A stretch of 8,961 bases of DNA from Paraktedonobacter sp035294465 (GCA_035294465.1 DATGKW010000221.1:1-8961); one strand, 5' to 3'. Numbered from the stretch's first letter, positions 1 through 6,586 are shown. Notes: generated by a model from the letters alone, not told the origin. A program made the numbers and translations.

Positions 1-510
1 AGAGGCATTACCCTTGCAACCTCAGAAGTTATCTGTATTGACGAGATACAGTTATGCATGGAGCAAACGCCTTTTGAAGCCATCGAAGGGCTTCTGGAAC
101 TGCAACGCGCTGGCTTTACAGTGATTATCAACGGCATTGACTACGATTTTAAGGCAGACATATTCTCTCATATGCATCACCTCTTGCTCGTGTCGTGCTT
201 CCTTCCCGGCTGGAGAGCGTTCCAACTAACGACCATGTGTCGGCATTGTCCCTATCCCGCTCATGGCTCGCGGCGAGTAATCACCTTTCCTGACGGCCGC
301 AAACAGATCGCGGACGCTTCCTCGCCGATTGTCATGGCAGGATTGAGCAACTACTACGCAGTCTGCGATATCTTCCACAAACCCTGTACACGCCTGGATG
401 CCACGGAAGCGCATGTGCGGCCGCCTCTGCCAACAACGCTCACGATAGAGCAAATGAAACAAACGCCCTGGATGCAAGAGACATTGGAGTATTTCAAGAT
501 AAGGGTGTAG
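1..510 (+). CDS. tdk: Thymidine kinase, C-terminal part (5' truncated)
   Basis: The reading frame is open at the first base of the window and ends with TAG at 508-510, so the N-terminus, including the ATP P-loop, lies outside. Thymidine kinase phosphorylates thymidine to dTMP in cytoplasmic nucleotide salvage. Family marks visible in order are the IDEIQ stretch (catalytic Glu of the TK1 family) near base 40, a GIDYDF segment matching the family GLDTDF lasso entry, and CRHC (near base 238) with a later C..FHKPC, which resemble the structural zinc site. The first methionine, at 58, lies inside the conserved IDExQ region and is not the true start. About 40 residues follow the last zinc ligand, a slightly long tail. 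The gene is followed by its own hairpin and then by the pyrimidine promoter, so it is a separate transcription unit. The family is fairly certain; substrate specificity (dT versus dU) cannot be read. Confidence 0.8.
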   Translation, partial: RGITLATSEVICIDEIQLCMEQTPFEAIEGLLELQRAGFTVIINGIDYDFKADIFSHMHHLLLVSCFLPGWRAFQLTTMCRHCPYPAHGSRRVITFPDGRKQIADASSPIVMAGLSNYYAVCDIFHKPCTRLDATEAHVRPPLPTTLTIEQMKQTPWMQETLEYFKIRV

Positions 511-558
511 AGGCTCTTGTCTTCCGTGTCTATTCGCTTTAAAATAGGCGGCAAAATG

Positions 559-591
559 AGACCTAGCGCGGGTCCTAGGGTCTAACTTTTT
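559..591 (+). terminator. Probable terminator of the thymidine kinase gene
   Basis: AGACCTAG (559-566) can pair with CTA-G-GGTCT (575-583), giving an 8-bp stem with one bulged G at 578 and an 8-nt loop. Five Ts follow at 587-591 after a short AAC gap. It lies about 49 nt after the thymidine kinase stop and ends just before the -35 box of the next promoter, so it would separate the two units. The stem is of medium strength and the T-run is short and offset by three bases, so termination may be partial. Confidence 0.55.
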
Positions 592-601
592 CTCCGTAGC
601 C

Positions 602-642
602 TTGACTTTCTGTGAATCAGAAGGTATAATTTTTGCAATTTG
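602..642 (+). promoter_or_regulatory. Near-consensus sigma-70 promoter of the pyr operon with an AATTTG start
   Basis: The -35 hexamer TTGACT (602-607) and a perfect -10 TATAAT (625-630) are separated by 17 nt, the ideal spacing. The expected start, about 7 nt past the -10, is A637. The first transcribed bases would then be AATTTG (637-642). That is the initially transcribed sequence known from the E. coli pyrBI promoter, where low UTP favours escape and high UTP favours futile slippage on the T-run. The promoter is the only strong one seen ahead of pyrB. The exact start base is inferred from spacing. Confidence 0.8.
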
Positions 643-688
643 AACACAGTTTCCTAGCATTCTCAACAGGAAAAGGCGTGGGAGCATC

Positions 689-937
689 ATGGGGTCGAGC
701 AGGAGGTCACAAGCGATACTGATACCATTTTTTCGCGGGTCTCGCCTTTCCCATTTTCCAACCGAGCCTGCAGGGCCGGGCTTTCCGCTTTTCCTCTCCC
801 CGTTGATTCGGGGGAGAGGTTTTTTTTTGAGATCTAGGATGCGAGCGCGCCCAACGGCCAGAGTCGAAGGTATCTTGCTCCCTGATCCATGGCTGGACCG
901 GTGGAAATACCTGGGCCTGGCGGAGCATCAGCGTTGA
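689..937 (+). CDS. Putative pyr operon leader peptide overlapping the attenuator
   Basis: This ORF of 82 codons starts at ATG 689 with GGAG at 681-684, four bases upstream, and stops at TGA 935-937. It lies entirely in the leader between promoter and pyrB. The peptide has no recognisable domain. Codons 13-15 and 31-47 are read from U-rich DNA, giving PFF and then GFPLFLSPLI followed by RGRGFFL over the terminator. From memory, the E. coli PyrL leader peptide has the same flavour (Phe-rich run, then PLI, then RG.FF across its terminator). The likely role is in cis: a ribosome close behind RNA polymerase would block the terminator hairpin. Unlike E. coli, the ORF runs more than 100 nt past the terminator. 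A second strong AGGAGG at 701-706 lies inside the ORF, and its only in-frame downstream candidate start is a CTG at 719. It could also be a chance ORF, since Arg- and Pro-rich translations are common in such DNA. Confidence 0.5.
   Translation: MGSSRRSQAILIPFFRGSRLSHFPTEPAGPGFPLFLSPLIRGRGFFLRSRMRARPTARVEGILLPDPWLDRWKYLGLAEHQR
727..792 (+). promoter_or_regulatory. U-rich tracts and small hairpin, possible polymerase pause region
   Basis: Upstream of the terminator the transcript has U-runs at about 728-733, 747-749 and 754-757. A small hairpin AGCC (765-768) / GGCT (779-782) enclosing the CCTGCAGG palindrome follows, and then a pyrimidine-rich UUUCCGCUUUUCC stretch from 782 that leads directly into the terminator stem. 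A hairpin plus U-rich tract just before the terminator is how UTP-dependent pausing works in the E. coli pyrBI leader. Base content and order are seen; the pausing role is inferred. Confidence 0.4.
793..828 (+). terminator. Intrinsic terminator in the leader, probable attenuator
   Basis: CCTCTCCCC (793-801) pairs perfectly with GGGGAGAGG (811-819) around a 9-nt loop, followed at once by nine Ts (820-828). This is a textbook rho-independent terminator with a 9-bp GC-rich stem. It sits about 190 nt after the predicted transcription start and 260 nt before pyrB, so terminated transcripts would never reach the operon. That makes it an attenuator rather than an end-of-gene terminator. The overlapping leader ORF at 689-937 reads through both stem arms, so an elongating ribosome would prevent folding. 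No clear mutually exclusive antiterminator helix was found. Confidence 0.88.
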
Positions 938-945
938 TCTCCCCC

Positions 946-955
946 CGTAGCTACG
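946..955. repeat. Perfect 10-bp palindrome in the leader
   Basis: CGTAGCTACG reads the same on both strands and lies just after the leader ORF stop, in an otherwise featureless part of the leader. It could be a small operator half or simply chance; nothing else marks it. Confidence 0.3.
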
Positions 956-1089
956 AGCCAGCAAGTGTCCAGAGATGCAGTAAAAAAGAAATTGTGGTAG
1001 AAGAGGGAAAGAAACTGATGACCTGTCAACCAGTCGTCATTCTGCAAGTATTTTGACAATAAGAAGGAAGAACAAGATCAGGAGGCTCT

Positions 1090-2088
1090 ATGAGCATGAG
1101 TAACATCGCCACGTATCCGTCCTCGCAGGTCGAGGCCATTCATGGGAATTTCCAGGGCAAGGATATCGTCTCGCTGGATCAATTCACGGTTGGGGATCTG
1201 TACATGGTCTTCAACCTGGCCCTGAAGATGAGAGAGCTTGTGCTGACAAGCGAACCATCCCAGATTCTGGCTGGGAAAGTCATCTCACTCCTGTTCTTCG
1301 AACCTTCTAGTCGCACCTTTGGCTCATTCGCCAGTGCGGTCAAACGCCTGGGTGGCCAGACGCTGGACATTCAGAATCCGGAGATGGTGACCTCGGTTCA
1401 TAAAGGTGAAACGTTTGAAGATACGATTCGGGTGTTTGAAGCGTATTCTGATGCAATCGTGCTGCGGCACCCGCGCAGTGGGGCTGCACGAGCGGCGGCT
1501 GAAGCGGCGCGTTTCGTACCCGTGATCAACGCCGGGGATGGCACCAATGAGCATCCGACACAAACTCTGCTTGATCTTTGCACGCTTTACGAGCGCTTTG
1601 GGCGTCTGGACCACCTGACTGGCCTGCTTGTGGGAGATGCGTTGAACAGCCGCACCATGCATTCTCTGATGCGCGGCCTCTCGCTCTTCGAGCACAACCG
1701 ACTCTACATTCTGGCCCCGGATCAACTACGCCTGGCACGCGACGATTTTGTCGCGTGCAGATCGCGCGGAATCGAGCTGATTGAGATTGCCAGCGAGCGG
1801 GAGATTCCCACAAATTGTGACTTCTGGTACTGGACGCGTATCCAGCAGGAACGCTTTTCTTCGCCAGAGGAGTATCAGAAGCTGGCCGCCGGAAAATTTG
1901 TCGCGACGCCTGAATTGCTCGCTCGCTACGCGAAAAAGGACATGATTCTGATGGATCCTCTACCACGCGTCGGGACCATCGATCCAATGGTGGATCAGGA
2001 TGAGCGCGCAGTCTACCTGCGTTCACAGATTAGAAATGGCCTGTATACGCGTATGGCGCTACTGGCCTTGATCATGGGGAGAGCATAA
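1090..2088 (+). CDS. pyrB: Aspartate carbamoyltransferase catalytic chain
   Basis: It transfers the carbamoyl group from carbamoyl phosphate to L-aspartate, giving N-carbamoyl-aspartate, the committed pyrimidine step. At 332 aa it is slightly longer than the usual 305-310 because of an N-terminal tail of about 20 residues. Seen motifs: FFEPSSRT (69-76, phosphate loop), S102 and K105 of TSVHKGE (80s-loop contributed to the neighbouring active site), RHP (126-128), NAGDG with HPTQ (147-158), GD..NSRTMHS (182-192), TRIQQER (249-255) and RMALL near the C-terminus. The usual HPLPR is DPLPR (289-293), an odd change at a conserved His. Several stretches (SRT..SFA.A..RLGG, TRIQ.ERF.S..EY) look like the ATCase domain of CAD. 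Start: ATG 1090 has AGGAGG 4 nt upstream; ATG 1096 (10-nt spacing) is also possible. There is no pyrI downstream, so it is probably a free trimer or a complex with its operon partners. Confidence 0.96.
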   Translation: MSMSNIATYPSSQVEAIHGNFQGKDIVSLDQFTVGDLYMVFNLALKMRELVLTSEPSQILAGKVISLLFFEPSSRTFGSFASAVKRLGGQTLDIQNPEMVTSVHKGETFEDTIRVFEAYSDAIVLRHPRSGAARAAAEAARFVPVINAGDGTNEHPTQTLLDLCTLYERFGRLDHLTGLLVGDALNSRTMHSLMRGLSLFEHNRLYILAPDQLRLARDDFVACRSRGIELIEIASEREIPTNCDFWYWTRIQQERFSSPEEYQKLAAGKFVATPELLARYAKKDMILMDPLPRVGTIDPMVDQDERAVYLRSQIRNGLYTRMALLALIMGRA

Positions 2089-2159
2089 TTGAGAAGGAAG
2101 CACCATTGTATTGATGCTGACATGGAAAGAACAAAACAAGAGGAATAAGAGGGACTTAT

Positions 2160-3302
2160 ATGCATAATCAAATACTTGATAAAACAACCCACCCCGGTCA
2201 ATCCGTTCAAGACAAAACGCCATTTCTGTTGCCATCTCTCATACGCGGCGCGCTCATCCTGGAAGACGGCGCGCGCTTTGAGGGTACGTCTTTTGGGTAC
2301 GACAGGCCGGTTGCGGGCGAAGTGGTTTTTTGCACCGGCATGGTAGGCTATCCCGAAGCAATCACCGATGCCTCCTACACCGGCCAGATCCTGTGCATGA
2401 CCTATCCAATCATCGGCAATTACGGCGTGCCCGATCCCGATCGGTGGGAAGATGACCGCATTCATATCGCCGGATTGATCGTCTCAAATTACGTCGAGAC
2501 GCCATCTCACGCCCAGAGCACGATGAACCTGGGCACCTGGTTGCAGCGCGAACATATTCCCGCGCTGGAAATCAAGGATACACGCCGTCTGACTCAGCAC
2601 ATCCGCACACATGGCACACTGCTGGGCAAGATCGTCTTCGACGAGGACATTCCTTTCTACGACCCAAACCTCGACAACCTGGTGGCCCGCGTCTCAACTA
2701 CTGAGGTAGAGGTTCATGGCGAAGGCGATCTCACTATCGCACTCATTGACTGCGGGGCCAAGCGCAACATCCTACGCAGCCTGCTCGCGCGCGGCGTGCG
2801 AGTAATTACTGTGCCCTGGGATTATGAGCTATTCTCACCGGCCTGCGACTTCACCTTTGACGGTATTCTAGTCTCCAACGGCCCCGGCGATCCAAAGCTG
2901 GTCACAAAAACTATCGACACTCTGCGCACAGCCATCGAGCGCCGCGTGCCCATCATGGGCATTTGCCTCGGACACCAGCTCCTGGCGCTGGCAGCTGGAG
3001 GTGACACCTATAAGCTGAAATTTGGGCATCGCAGTCAAAACCAGCCTTGCCTTTTGCAGAATAGCAAACGCTGCTTTATCACCACACAGAATCACAGTTT
3101 TGCTGTAGGGAAATTGCCTCCCGGTTTCGAGCCATGGTTTATTAACGCCAACGATGGCAGCAACGAGGGTTTCCGCCACCCTGAACTGCCGTTCTTCTCG
3201 GTACAATTCCATCCAGAATCGACGCCCGGCCCGCTCGATACCGACTGGATCTTCGACTATTTTCTGAAGCAAGTCCAGATTGAGAAGGAGGGCCAGCGCT
3301 AA
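2160..3302 (+). CDS. carA: Carbamoyl phosphate synthase small subunit (glutaminase)
   Basis: It hydrolyses glutamine and channels ammonia to CarB for carbamoyl phosphate synthesis. The product is 380 aa, close to the family size. The N-terminal CPSase_sm domain begins near residue 30 (ALILEDGARFEG) and includes GMVGYPEAITDASY (60-73). A class I glutamine amidotransferase domain starts near 191. It shows GPGDP (241-245), the nucleophile C269 in GICLGHQ, QNH (310-312), and the triad H351 and E353 in FHPES. About 28 residues precede the first conserved strand, an unusual extension. The start at ATG 2160 is supported by GAGGGA 5 nt upstream, and no ATG or GTG occurs later before the domain. The family KFGH.G.NHP loop reads KFGHRSQNQP, so the usual GG and His are replaced. 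The gap from pyrB is 71 nt and carB begins 1 nt after the stop, so CarA and CarB are translationally coupled. Confidence 0.97.
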   Translation: MHNQILDKTTHPGQSVQDKTPFLLPSLIRGALILEDGARFEGTSFGYDRPVAGEVVFCTGMVGYPEAITDASYTGQILCMTYPIIGNYGVPDPDRWEDDRIHIAGLIVSNYVETPSHAQSTMNLGTWLQREHIPALEIKDTRRLTQHIRTHGTLLGKIVFDEDIPFYDPNLDNLVARVSTTEVEVHGEGDLTIALIDCGAKRNILRSLLARGVRVITVPWDYELFSPACDFTFDGILVSNGPGDPKLVTKTIDTLRTAIERRVPIMGICLGHQLLALAAGGDTYKLKFGHRSQNQPCLLQNSKRCFITTQNHSFAVGKLPPGFEPWFINANDGSNEGFRHPELPFFSVQFHPESTPGPLDTDWIFDYFLKQVQIEKEGQR

Positions 3303-3303
3303 A

Positions 3304-6300
3304 GTGACGACTATACAGAAAGTGCTGGTATTGGGAGCTGGCGCGCTAAAAATTGGGCAGGCTGGAGAATTCGATTACTCTGGCTCCCAGGCCCTCAAGG
3401 CTCTCCAGGAGGAGGGCATTGCGACTGTTCTGGTAAACCCAAATATCGCAACCATTCAGACCTCGCGACTACTGGCCGATCAGGTCTATTTCCTGCCTGT
3501 GACGCCTCTTTTCGTCGAAAAAATCATCGCCAGGGAGCGTCCCGATGGCATTCTGCTCTCGTTCGGCGGCCAGACGGCTCTTAACTGTGGCATCGAGCTA
3601 CACAAAAGCGGTGTGCTGGAAAAATATGGGGTGCAAATCCTGGGCACACCAATCTCGGCCATTCAGCTCACCGAAGACCGCGAAGCCTTCGCCAACCACT
3701 TGCGCCAGATCAATATTCCGACGCCCAGGAGCCACAGTGCCGTGACTCTGGAGGAAGCGTTGGGTATCGCTCAGGAGATCGGCTATCCGGTGATGGTGCG
3801 CGCGGGCTTCGCGCTTGGTGGCCAGGGATCGGGGATTGCTCAGCATGAGGAAGATCTGCGCCGCATCGTAGGCAAAGCGCTGGCCTTCGCGCCCCAGGTG
3901 CTAATCGAGCAGTACCTTCACCATTATAAAGAGGTCGAGTACGAAGTCGTGCGCGATAGCTTCGATAACTGCATTACAGTTTGCAATATGGAAAACATGG
4001 ACCCGCTGGGCATTCACACTGGTGAGTCGGTGGTAGTTGCGCCTAGTCAGACCCTGACAAACAGCGAGTACCACACCCTGCGCTCAGCCTCGATTGAGAT
4101 TGTACGCAGCCTGGGCATCGTGGGCGAGTGCAACGTGCAGTACGCGCTCGACCCGCGCACTTCAAAGTACTACGTCATCGAGGTCAATGCGCGGCTCTCG
4201 CGCAGTTCGGCTCTGGCCAGCAAGGCCACCGGCTATCCCCTGGCTTACGTCGCCGCCAAACTTGGCCTGGGCTACGCATTGACCGATCTGACCAACAAAG
4301 TCACCGGCGTCACTCAGGCTTGCTTTGAACCAAGCCTGGACTACGTGGTTGTGAAGATTCCGCGCTGGGACCTGGAGAAGTTCAAAGGTGCGGACCCGAC
4401 TATCGGCACCGGTATGAAATCGGTAGGCGAGGTCATGGGAATTGGCCGCACCTTCGAGGAAGCTTTTCAAAAGGCTATCCGCATGCTCGACCTGGGCTTC
4501 GAGGGCGTAACCGATCTCAGCGCCTTTAACCATCAGGAGTCCGAGGCTGAGATTATTGAGCAATACCTCTATACGCCCACGCCCAAACGCGTGTTTGCCT
4601 TGCCTGTTGCTCTGCGTAATGGCCTGACCATCGAGCAGGTTTACGAGATTACCGGCATTGATCCCTGGTTCCTGATGCGGATCGCGCACATCCAGGCCAA
4701 CGAGCAGAGGCTCCAGAACGACCAGGATCTCTCGCCCGCTCGCTTGCTGGAATTGAAGCAACTGGGCCTTTCGGATAAGCGCATCGGCGCATTGGCCGGC
4801 AAGACCGGTCTGGAGATCCGCGCAATGCGCAAGCACGCGGGCATTGCTCCGGCGATTCTGCAAATCGACACCCTGGCCGGCGAGTTTCCTTCGGACACCA
4901 ACTATCTCTATATGACCTACAACGCTCGCCACAACGATGTGGAGCCCTTGCAGCAAGAGGGCGTGGTGATCCTGGGCTCTGGCCCCTATCGTATTGGCTC
5001 CTCGGTCGAGTTCGACTGGACCAGCGTGAGCACGGTCGAGGCGCTGAAGAAGTATCAAAAACACGCGATTGTCATCAACTGCAATCCCGAAACGGTCTCG
5101 ACCGATTACGATACCTCTGATCGCCTCTACTTCGAGGAACTGACCTTTGAACGCATTGCCGACATCTGCGAATTCGAGGACCCCTATGGCGTGATTGTCT
5201 CGGTTGGCGGGCAGACGCCGAATAACCGCGTGAAAGCCCTGCACAACTACGGTTTCCCGATTCTTGGCACCAGCGCCGAGAATATTGATCGCGCTGAGGA
5301 CCGCTACAAATTCTCCAATCTGCTCGACGCACTTGGCATTCACCAGCCGGAGTGGGCTTCGTTTAATAACCTGCCGGAGCTGCAAGCCTTCGTCGAACGC
5401 GTGGGCTACCCTGTGCTGGTACGCCCGTCATACGTGCTTTCGGGCAGCGCTATGAGAGTCTGCTATAACGAGGAGCAATTGCAGCGCTACACACACGAAG
5501 CCTCACAGGTCTCGCCCGAACACCCGGTCACGGTTTCGAAGTTTTTCCAGAAGGTCAAAGAGGTCGAGATGGATGCCGTAGCCCAGCACGGCGAGGTCAA
5601 AGCCTTTGTCATTTCAGAACATATCGAGAACGCTGGCGTGCATTCAGGCGATGCGACCATCGTGCTCCCGACACAGACCGTCAACGAGGAGACGCGAGCG
5701 CGCATCGAGGAAGTAGGCCGCTCTATCGCACGGGCTCTAGAGATCACCGGCCCGTTCAATATCCAGTTTCTGGCCAAAGATAACCAGGTGTATGTGATCG
5801 AGGCCAACCTGCGCGCTTCGCGCACCTTCCCCTTTATCTCGAAGGTTACAGGCGTCAATCTGATTGCCCTCTTCGTTGACGCACTTTTCATCGAAAACGT
5901 ACCTGCCGTAAAGATCCCGCCGCCGACCTTCACCGCCGTCAAGGCGCCGCAGTTCTCGTTTGCACGCCTGACCGGGGCCGATCCTATCCTGCACGTTGAG
6001 ATGGGCTCGACCGGTGAAGTAGCCTGCTTCGGCGAGGATTTAGAGGAGGCGTATCTCAAGGCTATTATCGCTACCGGCGGGCATGTGCCGCAGAAAGGCA
6101 TCTTCATCAGCCTGGGTGGCGATGACAAGAAGCAGCGCTTCCTGGAGAGCGCGCGCCTGCTGGCCACACTCGGCCTACCGCTCTACGCGACGGAGAAAAC
6201 CTGCCTCTTCCTGCGCGAGCACGGCATCGAGGCAACTATGCTCTACAAACTGCATGAGCAGCGCGAACCCAATGTTCTGACCTACTTCCGCGATCACAAA

Positions 6301-6507
6301 GTTGATCTGGCTATCAATATCGTCGATCACTACGTGACCAAAGAAGTGGACGACGATTACGCCATGCGCCGCTATGCCGTCGATCACAACATTCCTCTAT
6401 TCACCAAAGTGAAACAGGCCCGTCTCTTTACACGTGCGATCATTGAGAAGAACTTGCAAACGATACCTATCAAATCATGGAGTGACTATATGAAGAACGT
6501 TGATTGA
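3304..6507 (+). CDS. carB: Carbamoyl phosphate synthase large subunit, CAD-like
   Basis: It makes carbamoyl phosphate from bicarbonate, ammonia (from CarA) and two ATP. I chose GTG 3304 (1067 aa). It follows AGGAGG (3286-3291, 12-nt spacing), gives the family N-terminus just before VLVLGAGALKIGQ, and leaves 1 nt after carA. The upstream in-frame TTG 3280 precedes that Shine-Dalgarno and would add eight residues inside carA. Domains: carboxyphosphate half about 1-400 (Q279, E293, N295, R297 ligand set), oligomerisation about 401-550, carbamoyl phosphate half from GSGPYRIGSS at 558 (Q821, E833, N835, R837), and MGS-like allosteric domain from about 935. All key ATP-grasp residues I can place are present. 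Many stretches match eukaryotic CAD rather than E. coli: NPNIATIQTS, GECNVQYAL, VNARLSRSS, SSVEFDW and GADPILHVEM.STGEVACFG. The allosteric domain keeps T963, T966, K982 and N1005, which align with UMP-site residues of E. coli. Confidence 0.97.
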   Translation: MTTIQKVLVLGAGALKIGQAGEFDYSGSQALKALQEEGIATVLVNPNIATIQTSRLLADQVYFLPVTPLFVEKIIARERPDGILLSFGGQTALNCGIELHKSGVLEKYGVQILGTPISAIQLTEDREAFANHLRQINIPTPRSHSAVTLEEALGIAQEIGYPVMVRAGFALGGQGSGIAQHEEDLRRIVGKALAFAPQVLIEQYLHHYKEVEYEVVRDSFDNCITVCNMENMDPLGIHTGESVVVAPSQTLTNSEYHTLRSASIEIVRSLGIVGECNVQYALDPRTSKYYVIEVNARLSRSSALASKATGYPLAYVAAKLGLGYALTDLTNKVTGVTQACFEPSLDYVVVKIPRWDLEKFKGADPTIGTGMKSVGEVMGIGRTFEEAFQKAIRMLDLGFEGVTDLSAFNHQESEAEIIEQYLYTPTPKRVFALPVALRNGLTIEQVYEITGIDPWFLMRIAHIQANEQRLQNDQDLSPARLLELKQLGLSDKRIGALAGKTGLEIRAMRKHAGIAPAILQIDTLAGEFPSDTNYLYMTYNARHNDVEPLQQEGVVILGSGPYRIGSSVEFDWTSVSTVEALKKYQKHAIVINCNPETVSTDYDTSDRLYFEELTFERIADICEFEDPYGVIVSVGGQTPNNRVKALHNYGFPILGTSAENIDRAEDRYKFSNLLDALGIHQPEWASFNNLPELQAFVERVGYPVLVRPSYVLSGSAMRVCYNEEQLQRYTHEASQVSPEHPVTVSKFFQKVKEVEMDAVAQHGEVKAFVISEHIENAGVHSGDATIVLPTQTVNEETRARIEEVGRSIARALEITGPFNIQFLAKDNQVYVIEANLRASRTFPFISKVTGVNLIALFVDALFIENVPAVKIPPPTFTAVKAPQFSFARLTGADPILHVEMGSTGEVACFGEDLEEAYLKAIIATGGHVPQKGIFISLGGDDKKQRFLESARLLATLGLPLYATEKTCLFLREHGIEATMLYKLHEQREPNVLTYFRDHKVDLAINIVDHYVTKEVDDDYAMRRYAVDHNIPLFTKVKQARLFTRAIIEKNLQTIPIKSWSDYMKNVD

Positions 6508-6586
6508 CGTGCCATTATTGTAATGTGAGAAATAGTCCGTGCGACAGGTTGATAGGCGCTGGATACAGTTGCGAAAGGCAGCGTGT

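Larger units (their letters stand above)
637..1089 (+). promoter_or_regulatory. Long pyr operon leader RNA
   Basis: This stretch of about 450 nt between the predicted start point and pyrB holds the leader ORF (689-937), U-rich tracts (727-760 and 782-797) and a terminator (793-828). It then continues for about 260 nt with no element I recognise. That last part includes a 10-bp perfect palindrome CGTAGCTACG (946-955), an A-rich stretch around 980-1015 and a strong Shine-Dalgarno AGGAGG (1080-1085) for pyrB. No conserved PyrR-binding loop of the AGTCCAGAGAGGCT kind is visible and I do not recognise a known riboswitch. A GGAAAAGGCG/CGCCTTTCCC pairing (669-678 with 743-752, one A-C mismatch) would enclose the leader ORF start. 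Its role as a regulatory leader is inferred from layout. Confidence 0.65.

Noticed and set aside
226..690. A 154-codon open frame on the minus strand over the thymidine kinase end and the promoter
   Set aside because: It runs through the terminator and promoter, and the + strand has clear thymidine kinase motifs.
637..828. PyrR-dependent attenuator
   Set aside because: The conserved PyrR anti-antiterminator loop was not found, and no competing antiterminator helix could be drawn against the terminator stem.
681..930. Direct repeat GGAGCATCA at 681-689 and 922-930
   Set aside because: Nine bases twice within 250 nt, with no extension, is compatible with chance and has no evident role.
707..964. 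Minus-strand open frame in the leader
   Set aside because: It is opposite the terminator and leader ORF, with a Lys/Arg/Pro-rich translation and no ribosome site that I could support.
1053..1058. TTGACA, a perfect -35 box, just before pyrB
   Set aside because: No -10-like hexamer lies 16-18 nt downstream; that place reads AAGATCA and then the Shine-Dalgarno.
3280..3303. TTG 3280 as the carB start
   Set aside because: It would lie upstream of the AGGAGG that fits GTG 3304, and the added residues do not belong to the family N-terminus.
4162..5385. A 407-codon open frame on the minus strand
   Set aside because: It lies wholly opposite carB, has no family likeness and is explained by codon bias in a GC-rich gene.
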